Part shown: positions 34,896-43,006 of the stretch, piece by piece
Layout of the letters: every line of letters begins with the position of its first letter
Position numbering within the stretch: position 1 is the first letter of the stretch
Assembly (NCBI RefSeq): GCF_030758935.1
Contig: NZ_CP132333.1
Coordinates: 3,534,992-3,598,991 of the forward strand
Source of the DNA: Geothrix sp. PMB-07
GTDB taxonomy: Bacteria > Acidobacteriota > Holophagae > Holophagales > Holophagaceae
Length of the DNA stretch: 64,000 nucleotides
Direction: 5' to 3'
Translations under genes and position numbers: made by a program
The notes under the pieces: model-generated
Told to the model about the DNA's origin: nothing
The model's input: the letters and a program-made list of their open reading frames with translations, nothing else
Database searches by the model: none

Positions 34896-35101
34896 CCCTT
34901 CAAGACTTCCTTCTGTTCCCTCAAGAGCCTCCCCAGTTCCCGGAGCAGCTCACGGGCATTGCTGCGGCCCTTGAAGGCATTGCGGGATGAAGCCGCCTTG
35001 CCCGCTTCCGTCTTCGGCCCCGTGGATCGCTCCCAGGGCTTCCATCGGCGAATGGCTTCTGCCTGCTTCGCCTTACGCTCTTCAGTCCACCCGCTCAGCA
35101 T
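34892..35101 (-). CDS. Short conserved mobile-element protein (WTEERKAKQAE type)
   Basis: 69 aa, very basic, with the pattern WTEERKAKQAEAIRRWKPWE followed by STGPKTEAGKAASSRNAFKG. This short motif family recurs in integrated elements and plasmids next to the protein type encoded at 35082; its function is unknown. Overlaps both neighbours (4 bp and 20 bp), so it is part of a tightly packed operon. Confidence 0.65.
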   Translation of the reverse strand: MLSGWTEERKAKQAEAIRRWKPWERSTGPKTEAGKAASSRNAFKGRSNARELLRELGRLLREQKEVLKG

Positions 35102-35705
35102 CCTGAGCCTCCATTAGTTCGTTCCGCACCTCTTCAACTTTCCCCGCGGGCGCGGACATTGTTCCGTTGTTCACCTGCTGGGGCCCGTTTGCGATATTGG
35201 CTTGCCGAGCGAAGATCACGGGCGGGTTCTTCACGGCGGCGAGGGTTTCCAGCGTGGCGCGGCACTGGCTCTGCGCTCTGAGGGCCAGGCGAAGGTAGGA
35301 ATCCACGGCGCTCGGATAATGGCCGATGTTCATTGCGGCCCGTGAAGCGAGGGTCTGAAAGATAGCCTGGAGCGAGTGTGCCTGCCCAATCAACATCGCC
35401 TCACATTCCTTCAGGTCCCCGCCTTGCACCCGCCCAATGGATTTACTCAAGCCAGTGACAAGCGAACCAAGATCAACCTCCCCGGTAGAAAAATCAGGAG
35501 TAAAGGTCTTCACGGTGAGGGCGGAGCTGATACACGGGTTGATGGCAAATTCGGCCAAAGCATCAGCGCTGGCCTGTTCTTCAGGGTTCTTCTTTACCGG
35601 GAAACACACCGAGGCTTTGAAGCTGGAATTCACAGCGGAACTCTTCTTCACCACCCCCGCGGGCTTCTTCTTCGTGGCTGGTTTCTTCTTCGGATTGGCG
35701 CTCAT
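35082..35705 (-). CDS. Element-encoded conserved hypothetical with Lys-rich N-terminus
   Basis: 207 aa. The N-terminus is a Lys/Pro/Ala tail (KKKPATKKKPAGVVKKSS) suited to nucleic-acid binding. The middle (GDLKECEAMLIGQAHSLQAI, YLRLALRAQSQCRATLETLA) is helical, and near the C-terminus is IANGPQQVNNG. This PQQVNNG segment is a recurrent feature of proteins encoded beside the WTEERKAKQAE protein in other integrated elements. Function unknown. Confidence 0.6.
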   Translation of the reverse strand: MSANPKKKPATKKKPAGVVKKSSAVNSSFKASVCFPVKKNPEEQASADALAEFAINPCISSALTVKTFTPDFSTGEVDLGSLVTGLSKSIGRVQGGDLKECEAMLIGQAHSLQAIFQTLASRAAMNIGHYPSAVDSYLRLALRAQSQCRATLETLAAVKNPPVIFARQANIANGPQQVNNGTMSAPAGKVEEVRNELMEAQDAERVD

Positions 35706-36022
35706 GCGGCCTCCGTCTGTGTACGCGTGATCAGCCCCGCCCGCAGTTCGGCCTCCATGCGGCTCAAGCCCCCTTCAAATTCCAAGACCGCGGCCCGCTC
35801 TTCCCTAATGTCCGCGGCCTCCTCGGGATCAACCGCGGCGCACAGGGCCTCCAGGGCTTCGTCCTCGACCAGGTGAATCAATTCCGCCTTGAAGATCAGG
35901 GCCCGGGCCAAGTCTTCGGGCCGGAGCTGGGAGGGGGCATGCCAGAACAGGCGCCCCTCTTCGGCAAAGAAAAACACCCTCTGAAGCCCCATGGATGCAT
36001 GGAATTCACGTGCTTCATCCAT
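35702..36022 (-). CDS. Small acidic protein with a TubC-N-like segment
   Basis: 106 aa, acidic. The segment GLQRVFFFAEEGRLFWHAPS then LRPEDLARALIFKAELIHLV resembles the small TubC N-terminal docking-like fold that is common as a stand-alone protein in mobile elements, often near primases. The C-terminus is helical (EERAAVLEFEGGLSRMEAEL). ATGA overlap with the next gene. The GGGAAAA repeat block lies immediately upstream and may carry its promoter. Confidence 0.5.
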   Translation of the reverse strand: MDEAREFHASMGLQRVFFFAEEGRLFWHAPSQLRPEDLARALIFKAELIHLVEDEALEALCAAVDPEEAADIREERAAVLEFEGGLSRMEAELRAGLITRTQTEAA

Positions 36023-36057
36023 AGTGCGCCCCAGAGTCTAGGGGGAGGGGTGTTTCA

Positions 36058-36172
36058 GAAAGTGGGAAAAATGGGAAAAGTGGGATTCGGTTAGGAATGG
36101 CGCGGGTTTCCATTGCCCGGATTGCCAGGGGCGCCCGGGACTGAGATGGGAAAACGGGAAAAAACGGGAACC
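36058..36172. repeat. GGGAAAA repeat block, copy A
   Basis: Contains tandem purine-rich units (GTGGGAAAAATGGGAAAAG; ATGGGAAAACGGGAAAAAAC) flanking a core TTAGGAATGGCGCGG. The same arrangement recurs in inverted orientation at 44088-44193. It sits in the only sizeable gap in the replication gene cluster, between the DUF927 gene and the 106-aa gene. Candidate iteron-type origin or shared operator. Confidence 0.55.
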
Positions 36173-36175
36173 GGT

Positions 36176-38104
36176 TCATGCCACCTCCCCAAAGACTCCG
36201 CCCTGCCCTTCCTCTTCCGGCCAAAGAGCCGAGGTGTGCAGAGCGATGCCCCGTTGGAACATGCCCCGCCCCGGCGCCTTCTTCGTGAGCCGCTGGGCAT
36301 CCTCTGTTTCGATCAAGCCCCGCTCACGGAGCCGCTTCCATAGGGTTGCTTTGGACACGGGCAGGGGTTCCCCTTCCTGCCCCGCGAAGGCTTGCACCTC
36401 GGCATAACAGGCGCTCGGCTCCAAATAGAGCAGGCCATGGGCGGCATCCTCCCAGCCGATGCACCGGCCCTTCTGTGTCATCTCAAAACCTTCCGATCTT
36501 CCCGACACCTTCACCCATCCCAGGCGCTCGGAGTGCTCCGGTTCCAGGGCTTCGGTTCCCTCCAGGTGTGCCCGGCCACTCAGGAACAGGGCGCGGAGCA
36601 CCTCGATAAACCGGCGAACGGGATCGGAAGCGGCCTGGGCTTCTGCCTGGGCCTCTGCCACTGCCCCAAGGGCGGCACCGAATCGGGCCTGGAGTACCCC
36701 GGCCTCCGCGGGCGTGATGGCTCCGGCTTCCTGGGCAAAGCGAAGGAAGTGCTCCCCTCCGGCGAAGAGCTGCACCGCTTGATCCGTGGTGCGCTTGTGT
36801 GTGGCCTGGAATGCCCCGCGGAGGGATGCCAGGCGCTCCCCCAGCACCGCGGGCATGGATGCCATGTGAGGGGCAAGCCACCGCACATAACCGGCCATGG
36901 CGGCGGCGAGCTGCCCCGCCTTTGCCTGGGCTTGCAGATTTGTCACCCTTTCCCACTTGATCGAATTCGGTTCAGTCTCCAGGATCAGCACGCGGGCGCG
37001 GATTGAATGCCCCGCGGGCAAGTCTTCACCCGATGAAACCACCAAGCCCCGCGGCGTGCGCGAAGGGCGGAGGGTTGCCGAATCGTTGCACCGATCCCGG
37101 CTCGATCCGTTCCCCACGCTTCGGAAGATATGGGCCATGGTGCCTTGCAGGCGGGCTTGATCCTGTTTCGAGCCATCGGGGGCGAAGTCATCAATGCAGA
37201 GCACCGCATCCTTGGCGGCGAAGGTGAGCACCTCAAGAGCTGTCTTCGTGCTCTGCCAGTTCCCCGGTATGGATTGATGATCGAATGCGGCGCCCCAATG
37301 GGCTTGGGCGAGGCTTTGAAGCACGCTCTTGCCGTTGCCTGTGCGGCCTGCCAAGTGAAGGCCAAAGGGCGAAGGGCCAAGCGGTGCACGGTAGCAACTG
37401 AGGAAGAGGGGCACCGTCACCGCATCCGGGGCCAGAGCGAGCAAGCCCATAGATGCCCGGATGGCTTCCCGCAGTGCCTCACCTTCCGGCGGATCGGGCA
37501 GGGTGAAGGCTTGCAGCTTCCCCCCTGGATCAACCTCGATCCCAGTCACCACCCCTTCAGCGCCGATGGCTCCGCCGGTGTGCAGGTAAAGCCAGCGATC
37601 CTCGATCTGCCTCCATCCTACATGGGCGAAAACCACCCGGCGGGCAGGCGTTCCACTCAATACCTGGAGGGCGGCGCGAAGATGATCCTTGGTGCCATTC
37701 CCGGCATTCACCACGGCACGGGCGCCCCAATGGGCAATGATCCAGTTCAGGCCCCCGAATTGCGCCGATGGCACGTCAATTCGCTCCAGGGCACCCCCGG
37801 AGGCGAGCCGCCCTTCAAGGCTGAAATAGGTTTGCTTTTCGGCCCCATCATCCTTCACCAGCTCCCCAACGATGGACGCGGCAAAATTGCAAAGCGGGAT
37901 GAACACAGGCCCGGAGTCAGTCTGTTTCCGCTGGCAGATCCGGCCTCCGTTCTCCATATAGGGCGAGGGCATGAAAGCGGGGGCCTCATCTTCCGGCACA
38001 TTCACCCGCGGCTTGGGGCGTGGATTGGTGAAACTTCCCTCTGGAGGTGCGGAGGATTCACCGCCCGGCACAGGCGGGGCGTGGCGTTTCTGGCGGCGGC
38101 TCAT
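36176..38104 (-). CDS. DUF927-family ATPase/helicase-like replication protein
   Basis: 642 aa. The P-loop GLHLAGRTGNGKSVLQSLAQ followed by HWGAAFDHQSIPGNW, and a Walker B-like VLCIDDFAPDG, match the DUF927 domain found in phage and plasmid replication proteins fused to or encoded beside primases. The N-terminus is Pro/Arg-rich; the C-terminal ~120 residues (ATLWKRLRERGLIETEDAQR) look like a winged helix. Start at ATG 38104, overlapping the stop of the primase-like gene by 4 bp. Together they form the element's likely replication initiator. Confidence 0.75.
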   Translation of the reverse strand: MSRRQKRHAPPVPGGESSAPPEGSFTNPRPKPRVNVPEDEAPAFMPSPYMENGGRICQRKQTDSGPVFIPLCNFAASIVGELVKDDGAEKQTYFSLEGRLASGGALERIDVPSAQFGGLNWIIAHWGARAVVNAGNGTKDHLRAALQVLSGTPARRVVFAHVGWRQIEDRWLYLHTGGAIGAEGVVTGIEVDPGGKLQAFTLPDPPEGEALREAIRASMGLLALAPDAVTVPLFLSCYRAPLGPSPFGLHLAGRTGNGKSVLQSLAQAHWGAAFDHQSIPGNWQSTKTALEVLTFAAKDAVLCIDDFAPDGSKQDQARLQGTMAHIFRSVGNGSSRDRCNDSATLRPSRTPRGLVVSSGEDLPAGHSIRARVLILETEPNSIKWERVTNLQAQAKAGQLAAAMAGYVRWLAPHMASMPAVLGERLASLRGAFQATHKRTTDQAVQLFAGGEHFLRFAQEAGAITPAEAGVLQARFGAALGAVAEAQAEAQAASDPVRRFIEVLRALFLSGRAHLEGTEALEPEHSERLGWVKVSGRSEGFEMTQKGRCIGWEDAAHGLLYLEPSACYAEVQAFAGQEGEPLPVSKATLWKRLRERGLIETEDAQRLTKKAPGRGMFQRGIALHTSALWPEEEGQGGVFGEVA

Positions 38105-39168
38105 GGGCGCCCCCAAACCAGCTCGATCAAGTCTTGAAGGCCCAGGTGTGCATGGTGCGAGTGCGAGCAATGGAAGGAAGGCCACTGCCCCGGCGTCTGA
38201 ATAATCACGGCGCTATCGTCGTCCATCCCGCCTGAATGCTCCTGAGCCAGGGGGCAGGAACATCGCCAGCGTGTGCCGCTCTTGAAGGCCCGCGGCGCAC
38301 CGGCCCGAATGCCCTTCGCCGTGAGCAGGGAAACCAGATCCAGGGCGCGGAAATCCACCGGGCGGCCTCCCACGCGATAGGGCTTCCACCATCCGTCCCC
38401 GGCGTCTTTACGGGCCTTCCGTTCGGCCTGAATGTCAGCTTGCCACGGGGCCACGGGCAGAGGCGGCACTGCTGCGGGCGTGATTCGGGCCAGCGGGATT
38501 GCGAGGTGCTCCCCTTGGGTTTCACCTCTGCGAATTGTTCCGGGATCAGGGGCACCGGGCAGGAAGTTTAAACGGGCAGTATCCCGAAGCACCGGCATAT
38601 CCACCCCGCGGCGAATGACCCCAAAGCCCAGGCGATTGATGGCCCATTCCGAGGCGGCCTCCCACAGCTCCGCGGGCACGGGATGGGCGAGGGGCACAAG
38701 CACCCGGAATTTGGGCCACGCGGGGCGGTTGCTCCAGGTGCTCCAGGTGTAGGAATCCACCCCCGCATCCCAAAGGGCCTCTTGCACCTCTTCAAATGTC
38801 ACCGGCTCCGGGATCATCACCTTTCGCAGCTTGGGGCGATTGCTCGCCATGCCGGTGCGTGGATCGGGCCAGAATTCGCCGGTAGGCTCTTCCTCTGAAT
38901 TGTCGAAATCGAAGAGCAGCAAGCCCAGCTCCAGGGCGTTCTCTCTTCCTCGCTTGGCGCCTGCCTTGAAGCGAGTGCCACTGATAGCCGGAAGGCTCTT
39001 CTTGGCCTCATCCCCTTCCGTGCCACGTCGCGGGGTGTTCGCCGCCTCCAGGCGCTCGCGGAGATGGAGCCAGGTTCCCGTGAAGAGGCGCGGCGAATTG
39101 TCCCGGGCCCCGTTGAAGAATGAACATTTGAGGCACCCCGCGGCACCGCCCCGCTTTTCGGTATTCAT
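38101..39168 (-). CDS. Primase-like protein (AEP/PrimPol type) with zinc-binding C-terminus
   Basis: 355 aa. LELGLLLFDFDNSEEEP contains a D-x-D resembling the metal site of archaeo-eukaryotic primases, and WPKFRVLVPLAHPVPAEL resembles their Arg-containing motif. The C-terminal RWRCSCPLAQEHSGG ... FHCSHSHHAHLG gives Cys/His ligands like the zinc ribbons of phage and plasmid primases. Start at ATG 39168 (MNTEKRGGAAGCLKCSFF). Encoded directly upstream of the DUF927 ATPase with a 4-bp overlap. The primase assignment rests on these motifs only. Confidence 0.6.
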   Translation of the reverse strand: MNTEKRGGAAGCLKCSFFNGARDNSPRLFTGTWLHLRERLEAANTPRRGTEGDEAKKSLPAISGTRFKAGAKRGRENALELGLLLFDFDNSEEEPTGEFWPDPRTGMASNRPKLRKVMIPEPVTFEEVQEALWDAGVDSYTWSTWSNRPAWPKFRVLVPLAHPVPAELWEAASEWAINRLGFGVIRRGVDMPVLRDTARLNFLPGAPDPGTIRRGETQGEHLAIPLARITPAAVPPLPVAPWQADIQAERKARKDAGDGWWKPYRVGGRPVDFRALDLVSLLTAKGIRAGAPRAFKSGTRWRCSCPLAQEHSGGMDDDSAVIIQTPGQWPSFHCSHSHHAHLGLQDLIELVWGRP

Positions 39169-39437
39169 GCGGCACCCTGCCCTTGATAGACCACAGCATC
39201 GGCGAGCCAATACCGCAGCTCTTCAGGGTGAAAGAACACGCCGAAGTCACCTCCGTCCGGGGCTTCCGCCCAGTATCTCGGAGCACCGGCACGGCATAGG
39301 GCCTCCAGTTCATCCGACTCAAGGGCGAAGTGCTCAAGGGTGGAAGCAAGGCCCATCAACGCACCCGGATCGAAGCCCCTGATTCGGAGCCTCGCCCAAT
39401 CGACATCATGAACAAGCATGCAACCAAGCCCGCTCAT
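39165..39437 (-). CDS. Small element-encoded hypothetical protein
   Basis: 90 aa, acidic, with no recognisable domain (VHDVDWARLRIRGFDPGALM, GGDFGVFFHPEELRYWLADA). It overlaps its neighbours by 4 bp on each side, between the HTH protein and the primase-like protein, so it is certainly part of this operon. Function unknown. Confidence 0.6.
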   Translation of the reverse strand: MSGLGCMLVHDVDWARLRIRGFDPGALMGLASTLEHFALESDELEALCRAGAPRYWAEAPDGGDFGVFFHPEELRYWLADAVVYQGQGAA

Positions 39438-39649
39438 GCCGCGCCCCCAAGACGGGCGAGGAAGGCTTCACATTCCTTCACGGGCACCACGGTTCGGCGG
39501 CCGATCTTCACCGCGCCGAGCTGGCCCTCACGGATCAGGCGGAAGGCGAGGGACCTGCCAATGCCGAGGGCCCGGGCGGCGTCCTCCACAGAGTAGGAAA
39601 CCGCAGCCACTACGGGCGCGGCCTTGGGTTGGGGTGTCGGGGTGCGCAT
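39434..39649 (-). CDS. Excisionase-family HTH DNA-binding protein
   Basis: 71 aa. YSVEDAARALGIGRSLAFRL followed by IREGQLGAVKIGRRTVVPVK is the compact HTH_17/excisionase (MerR-like) fold that binds short DNA sites. In integrative elements such proteins direct excision or act as regulators. It is the first gene of the minus-strand replication operon, so it may also control it. No dedicated xis is found elsewhere in the element. Confidence 0.78.
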   Translation of the reverse strand: MRTPTPQPKAAPVVAAVSYSVEDAARALGIGRSLAFRLIREGQLGAVKIGRRTVVPVKECEAFLARLGGAA

Positions 39650-39704
39650 GTATCCTCCATGGGCCTCTTAGGGCTTATTTGGAGGTTCGATCGGCGCTAA
39701 TGGC

Positions 39705-40757
39705 CTAAACAGGCCTAGTTTTTCGATCGGTTTGGGCCACCTTCCGAACGGCCTTCCGGCCCTTATCCTTCGAAGGCCTTCCGTCCATCATTTTCATCAT
39801 CTCTTTGCCGTGTTCCGCCACCATGACGGCCTGCACCATCTTGAGGACTACTGTTTGCGACTCGCATCCATGGGTATTTGCGAATTCATTACAGGCCTGA
39901 GCCAGCTGATCTTCCGGCGAACCATGAAGGCGTGAGCCAAAGGACTCCCGCCCTCCTTTACCTGTGGCATTCCCCAGATGATCGGCGTTGGCCGCTGCCA
40001 ATTCTGCGAGGGCCTCTAGTCTGACTATCCAAGGGCCCCCGAGGCTCCACTCATAGTCGTGCATTCCATCATCGTCGTTAGCACGATCGGGATCGTAAGG
40101 GATAACCCAAGGAAGATTGAAAGCTTCTGCATCTTCGAGAAGGCCTGGTGAAGGTGTAAAAGATAAATCAACCAAACTATCTTTAGATTGTTCTCTAAAA
40201 AGATCGCCAAATTCTCGCAATTCTTGCCATTCTGCGATATTAACGGTTCCACTTAGCGGAGCACCATTTGCATCCGTGGGGTCTTTGACGCCCGATCTTG
40301 CAACGGGGTATCTATTTCTCGAAAGTATTTCTCTTGCCCCTTCCCTTACTTCCAGCAGTGCAATTGCTAGATTGTATGCCTTTTCCATGATGTTTTGTAA
40401 ATCAGCTCTAGCTTCCTTAGAGCGTTCTATTTTTCGAATACTGCGTTTAGTGTCGTGATATTTGAAACGACAACGCGACAAGAATAAATTAAGCTCATCA
40501 AATTCAATCCCTTTAAAACTAGGCAATAGCTCACACGCCGTTTTAGTTAATTGGTTTTTTGCTGCATTTTCCTTAATCTCATATCTCGCATAATCGTCAT
40601 CTGTTGAGATAACATCAGCCCCCGATGCGATGCCTTCTTTAATACTTTCAACATCCTCTGGACCGCACATAATTAGACCGAGATCGTTTCTTCGTTTCCA
40701 CCTGAGTTCCAGAGCAATTTTCAGCAAATTTCGGAGCGTTTTAAGATCCTGAGCCAT
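39705..40757 (-). CDS. AT-rich orphan gene of the element (possible recent acquisition)
   Basis: 350 aa, start at ATG 40757. No domain recognised. The N-terminal two thirds (LKTLRNLLKIALELRWKRRN, ISTDDDYARYEIKENAAKNQ, RCRFKYHDTKRSIRKIERSK) is charged and helical and is encoded by strikingly AT-rich DNA from about 40100 to 40750. The C-terminal third (GKGGRESFGSRLHGSPEDQL, HGKEMMKMMDGRPSKDKGRK) is encoded by DNA of normal GC. This suggests a chimeric gene assembled by recombination. Located between the HTH protein and the IS, where cargo is usual. A host-interaction or defence role would be speculation. Confidence 0.6.
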   Translation of the reverse strand: MAQDLKTLRNLLKIALELRWKRRNDLGLIMCGPEDVESIKEGIASGADVISTDDDYARYEIKENAAKNQLTKTACELLPSFKGIEFDELNLFLSRCRFKYHDTKRSIRKIERSKEARADLQNIMEKAYNLAIALLEVREGAREILSRNRYPVARSGVKDPTDANGAPLSGTVNIAEWQELREFGDLFREQSKDSLVDLSFTPSPGLLEDAEAFNLPWVIPYDPDRANDDDGMHDYEWSLGGPWIVRLEALAELAAANADHLGNATGKGGRESFGSRLHGSPEDQLAQACNEFANTHGCESQTVVLKMVQAVMVAEHGKEMMKMMDGRPSKDKGRKAVRKVAQTDRKTRPV

Positions 40758-40994
40758 GCGCGCCCCCACGATGCACCCCCGCAAGGTGGCGCGGCATCCA
40801 GAGCGGGGGCCTGGAGTTCGGGAGCTACCCGAGCCGTGCCGAAGTCAGTCTAGGGCGTGAGTTTCAGCCTGCCCAGTTCAGTCATATGGCGCATTGCTTC
40901 TTCCGGGGTTCAGGTGCGACCCTTCGGTTCTTCGTCACATCCTAATCGGATTCGAGCTGCGAGTAATTCTGTCCTGGGAGACTAGACGCACCCC

Positions 40995-41180
40995 ATGCGC
41001 ATCTCCTACTTCATCCCTGATGACCCAAAACGGTCCAAGGTGCTGGCACTGGCAGAGGAACGCCGCCTGCCAGCGCGGCAGGACGGCCAGTGGGTTGTAT
41101 TCGATGCGGTGAATGATGCTGAACCACTTCAAGCGATGCTGAAGGCTGCCGGGGTTCCAGTTTCTGGTCGGACTCATTGA
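40995..41180 (+). CDS. Small hypothetical protein
   Basis: 61 aa, basic, MRISYFIPDDPKRSKVLALA then LPARQDGQWVVFDAVNDAEP. A short alpha/beta sequence without a known family. It lies upstream of the IS element on the plus strand and is preceded by ~240 bp of non-coding DNA (40758-40994) in which I see no clear element. It may be real or a chance ORF; codon use is plausible. Confidence 0.4.
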   Translation: MRISYFIPDDPKRSKVLALAEERRLPARQDGQWVVFDAVNDAEPLQAMLKAAGVPVSGRTH

Positions 41181-41262
41181 ATTTCACTGTGTCAGGTTGG
41201 CCTGTCCCCTCCAAATAGAGCCAAGCTAAATGTTAAGGTCCACTCCAAAGGAGTCGGATCCA

Positions 41263-41529
41263 ATGAGGACAAGCAAGTTCACCGAGGAGCAGATCGTGGG
41301 GCTTCTCAGAGAGGCGGAGAAGGGGGAGCAGACGGTCGATGCCCTCTGCCGGGCCCGTGGGATCACGGCGCAGACCTTCTATCGATGGCGAAAGAAGTAT
41401 GGCGGAGTCGAGGTTTCCGATGTCCGGCACATGCGGCAGCTTGAGAAGGAGAACGCCCAGCTCAAGCGCCTTCTGGCAGAACGGGAGCTGGATATCGCAG
41501 CCCTGAAAACGGTTCTCCGAAAAAAATGA
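41263..41529 (+). CDS. IS3-family transposase OrfA (HTH)
   Basis: 88 aa from ATG 41263 (MRTSKFTEEQIVGLLREAEK); an in-frame ATG at 41230 lies inside the inverted repeat and is less likely. The HTH (VDALCRARGITAQTFYRWRK) binds the IS ends and a leucine-zipper-like helix follows (RQLEKENAQLKRLLAERELD). It ends with A7-TGA, where OrfB begins one frame back. An IS150/IS407-like subgroup is likely. Confidence 0.9.
   Translation: MRTSKFTEEQIVGLLREAEKGEQTVDALCRARGITAQTFYRWRKKYGGVEVSDVRHMRQLEKENAQLKRLLAERELDIAALKTVLRKK
41520..41526 (+). promoter_or_regulatory. Programmed -1 frameshift heptamer A-AAA-AAA
   Basis: In the OrfA frame the last sense codons read CGA AAA AAA TGA, so A41520-A41526 forms a perfect A AAA AAA slippery heptamer directly before the stop. 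Slipping back one base enters the OrfB frame at ATG 41526. This is the known way IS3-family elements make the OrfAB transposase. Independent re-initiation at the ATGA overlap is also possible. Confidence 0.7.
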
Positions 41530-42575
41530 GTGGCGCGTCGCAGCGAAAGGAGGGGGCGGCATACCTGACGGCCACCGGCTTCTCCCAGCGGCGCGCTGCC
41601 CGGGCCATGGGCCTGAGCCGTTCCTATGTCCGGTATTCACGCCGGGTGAAACTGGATGGGCTGGACGAGCGGATCGTCCAGCTTGCCCATGCCAACCCCC
41701 GCTATGGCCACCGGCGCGTCTGGGCCCTCCTGAGGCGGCTCCAGCTCCGGGTGAACCTGAAACGGGTCCACCGGGTTTTCAAAGCCCATGGCCTCCAGGT
41801 CCGGCGGCGTCCCAAAAAGCACCTCCGGACCGGCCAGCATGTGCCGATGAAATCCGGGTATCCCAACCAGGTCTGGTCCTACGACTTCGTCCACGACAGC
41901 TGCCTGAACGGCGAGGTCGTGAAGTGCCTGACGCTCACCGACGAGTTTACGAAGGAGGCGTTGGTCATCGAAGTGGCCTCCTCCTTCAAGGCCGAGGAGG
42001 TCATGCAGGTCCTCAAACGCTTGTTCCAGACCCGGGGATGGCCCGCATTCCTGCGCAGTGACAACGGCCCCGAGTTCATCGCCCATGACCTCCAGGTCTG
42101 GCTGATGGCCACCGGTGCCCAGACCTTCTACATCCCCCCGGGCTCGCCCTGGGCCAACGGCGTGGCCGAGAGCTTCAACAGCAAGTTCCGGGACGAATGC
42201 CTGAACATGGAGGCCTTCTCCAGCCTGGCTGAGGCCAAGGTCATCGTCGAAGCCTGGCGCCGTCGCTACAACGAGGAGCGCCCGCACAGCAGCCTGGGCT
42301 ACCTCACCCCAACCGAGTTCCGCTGCACCATTGAACTGGCTCAGCTCGGTCTCCCTGCGACGGGGGCTCTGCCCCCGGACCCCCGGGATTTATCGCTTTG
42401 GGCACCCCCGGTGGAGGCCAACGCCCTGACAGAAAAGGCCAGGGCGTTTCCCCTGGCCAACACCGTCCGGTGCATCTCCGAAGCGCTCAAGTCGCTTCCC
42501 AGCGTTGCTCTACCCTCTCCGGAGATGGAAGCCAAGCTACCATCTCCTGGAAGCTCCTGGCCAACCGGCCATTAG
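41526..42575 (+). CDS. IS3-family transposase OrfB (DDE integrase core)
   Basis: 349 aa. N-terminal HTH_21-like region (RYGHRRVWALLRRLQLRVNL) and rve integrase core: first Asp in VWSYDFVHDS, second Asp in RSDNGPEFIA, Glu in ANGVAESFNSKFRDECLN; complete DDE triad, so catalytically intact. After the usual family end (RPHSSLGYLTPTEFR) the frame runs on for ~75 residues with no resemblance to transposases, probably read-through into the IS end region. Confidence 0.93.
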   Translation: MSGASQRKEGAAYLTATGFSQRRAARAMGLSRSYVRYSRRVKLDGLDERIVQLAHANPRYGHRRVWALLRRLQLRVNLKRVHRVFKAHGLQVRRRPKKHLRTGQHVPMKSGYPNQVWSYDFVHDSCLNGEVVKCLTLTDEFTKEALVIEVASSFKAEEVMQVLKRLFQTRGWPAFLRSDNGPEFIAHDLQVWLMATGAQTFYIPPGSPWANGVAESFNSKFRDECLNMEAFSSLAEAKVIVEAWRRRYNEERPHSSLGYLTPTEFRCTIELAQLGLPATGALPPDPRDLSLWAPPVEANALTEKARAFPLANTVRCISEALKSLPSVALPSPEMEAKLPSPGSSWPTGH

Positions 42576-42751
42576 CTCTCTCTTTTTCAACCCGACCTTC
42601 ACATTTAGCCCGGACCTAAATCTGGGAACCGGCCAAGGTTGAGCTACTCGATAGGTCAATAATTGGTACCTCGGAGGTTGGGTAAAGGGCAATCCGAACC
42701 CGTTGACTTTCGCTTTTTGTTCGCCATCCTGGATAGCCCAGGAGGCACCCC

Positions 42752-43006
42752 ATGGACGTTCAAAAACACACCACTGCAGAGAGCCGCCACGCCCTGAGGG
42801 AGTACTTTCGCAACCGCCGCATGACCTCCTCCATTCACCTGAGCATGGCCGCCGTGGCCCTGGAGGAACTTGAGGAGGCGCTGCACCTGTTGCGAGGGAT
42901 CGAGCACCCCAACGCGACATGGGCCGATGAAGTGGAACGATTCTTGGGCATCCGGGGAAGCTCCCGGCCAACAAACCAGGGGCCCTCACTCCCTGGTTTG
43001 TTGTGA
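42752..43006 (+). CDS. Small helical hypothetical protein
   Basis: 84 aa. MDVQKHTTAESRHALREYFR then IHLSMAAVALEELEEALHLL suggests two or three helices. GTGA overlap with the next gene implies coupling. The last ~11 codons contain a strong DNA palindrome (42971-43001). The upstream stretch 42610-42751 beyond the IS holds no other gene. Function unknown. Confidence 0.5.
   Translation: MDVQKHTTAESRHALREYFRNRRMTSSIHLSMAAVALEELEEALHLLRGIEHPNATWADEVERFLGIRGSSRPTNQGPSLPGLL
42971..43001 (+). repeat. 11-bp perfect palindrome at a gene junction
   Basis: ACAAACCAGGG and its exact complement CCCTGGTTTGT flank a 9-nt loop, ending 2 bp before the GTGA overlap of the genes at 42752 and 43003. In mRNA it would form a hairpin covering the ribosome-entry region of the downstream gene. 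It lacks a T tract. Confidence 0.55.

Larger units (their letters stand above)
41225..42609 (+). mobile_element. IS3-family insertion sequence
   Basis: Terminal inverted repeats GCTAAATGTTAAGGTC (41225-41240) and its complement with one mismatch, GACCTTCACATTTAGC (42594-42609). The conventional IS3 TG...CA ends would be 41231 and 42603. It encodes overlapping OrfA and OrfB with a frameshift heptamer. I could not identify a target-site duplication. It is inserted inside the tRNA-Glu element, between the small ORF at 40995 and the gene at 42752, without visibly breaking a gene. Confidence 0.85.
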
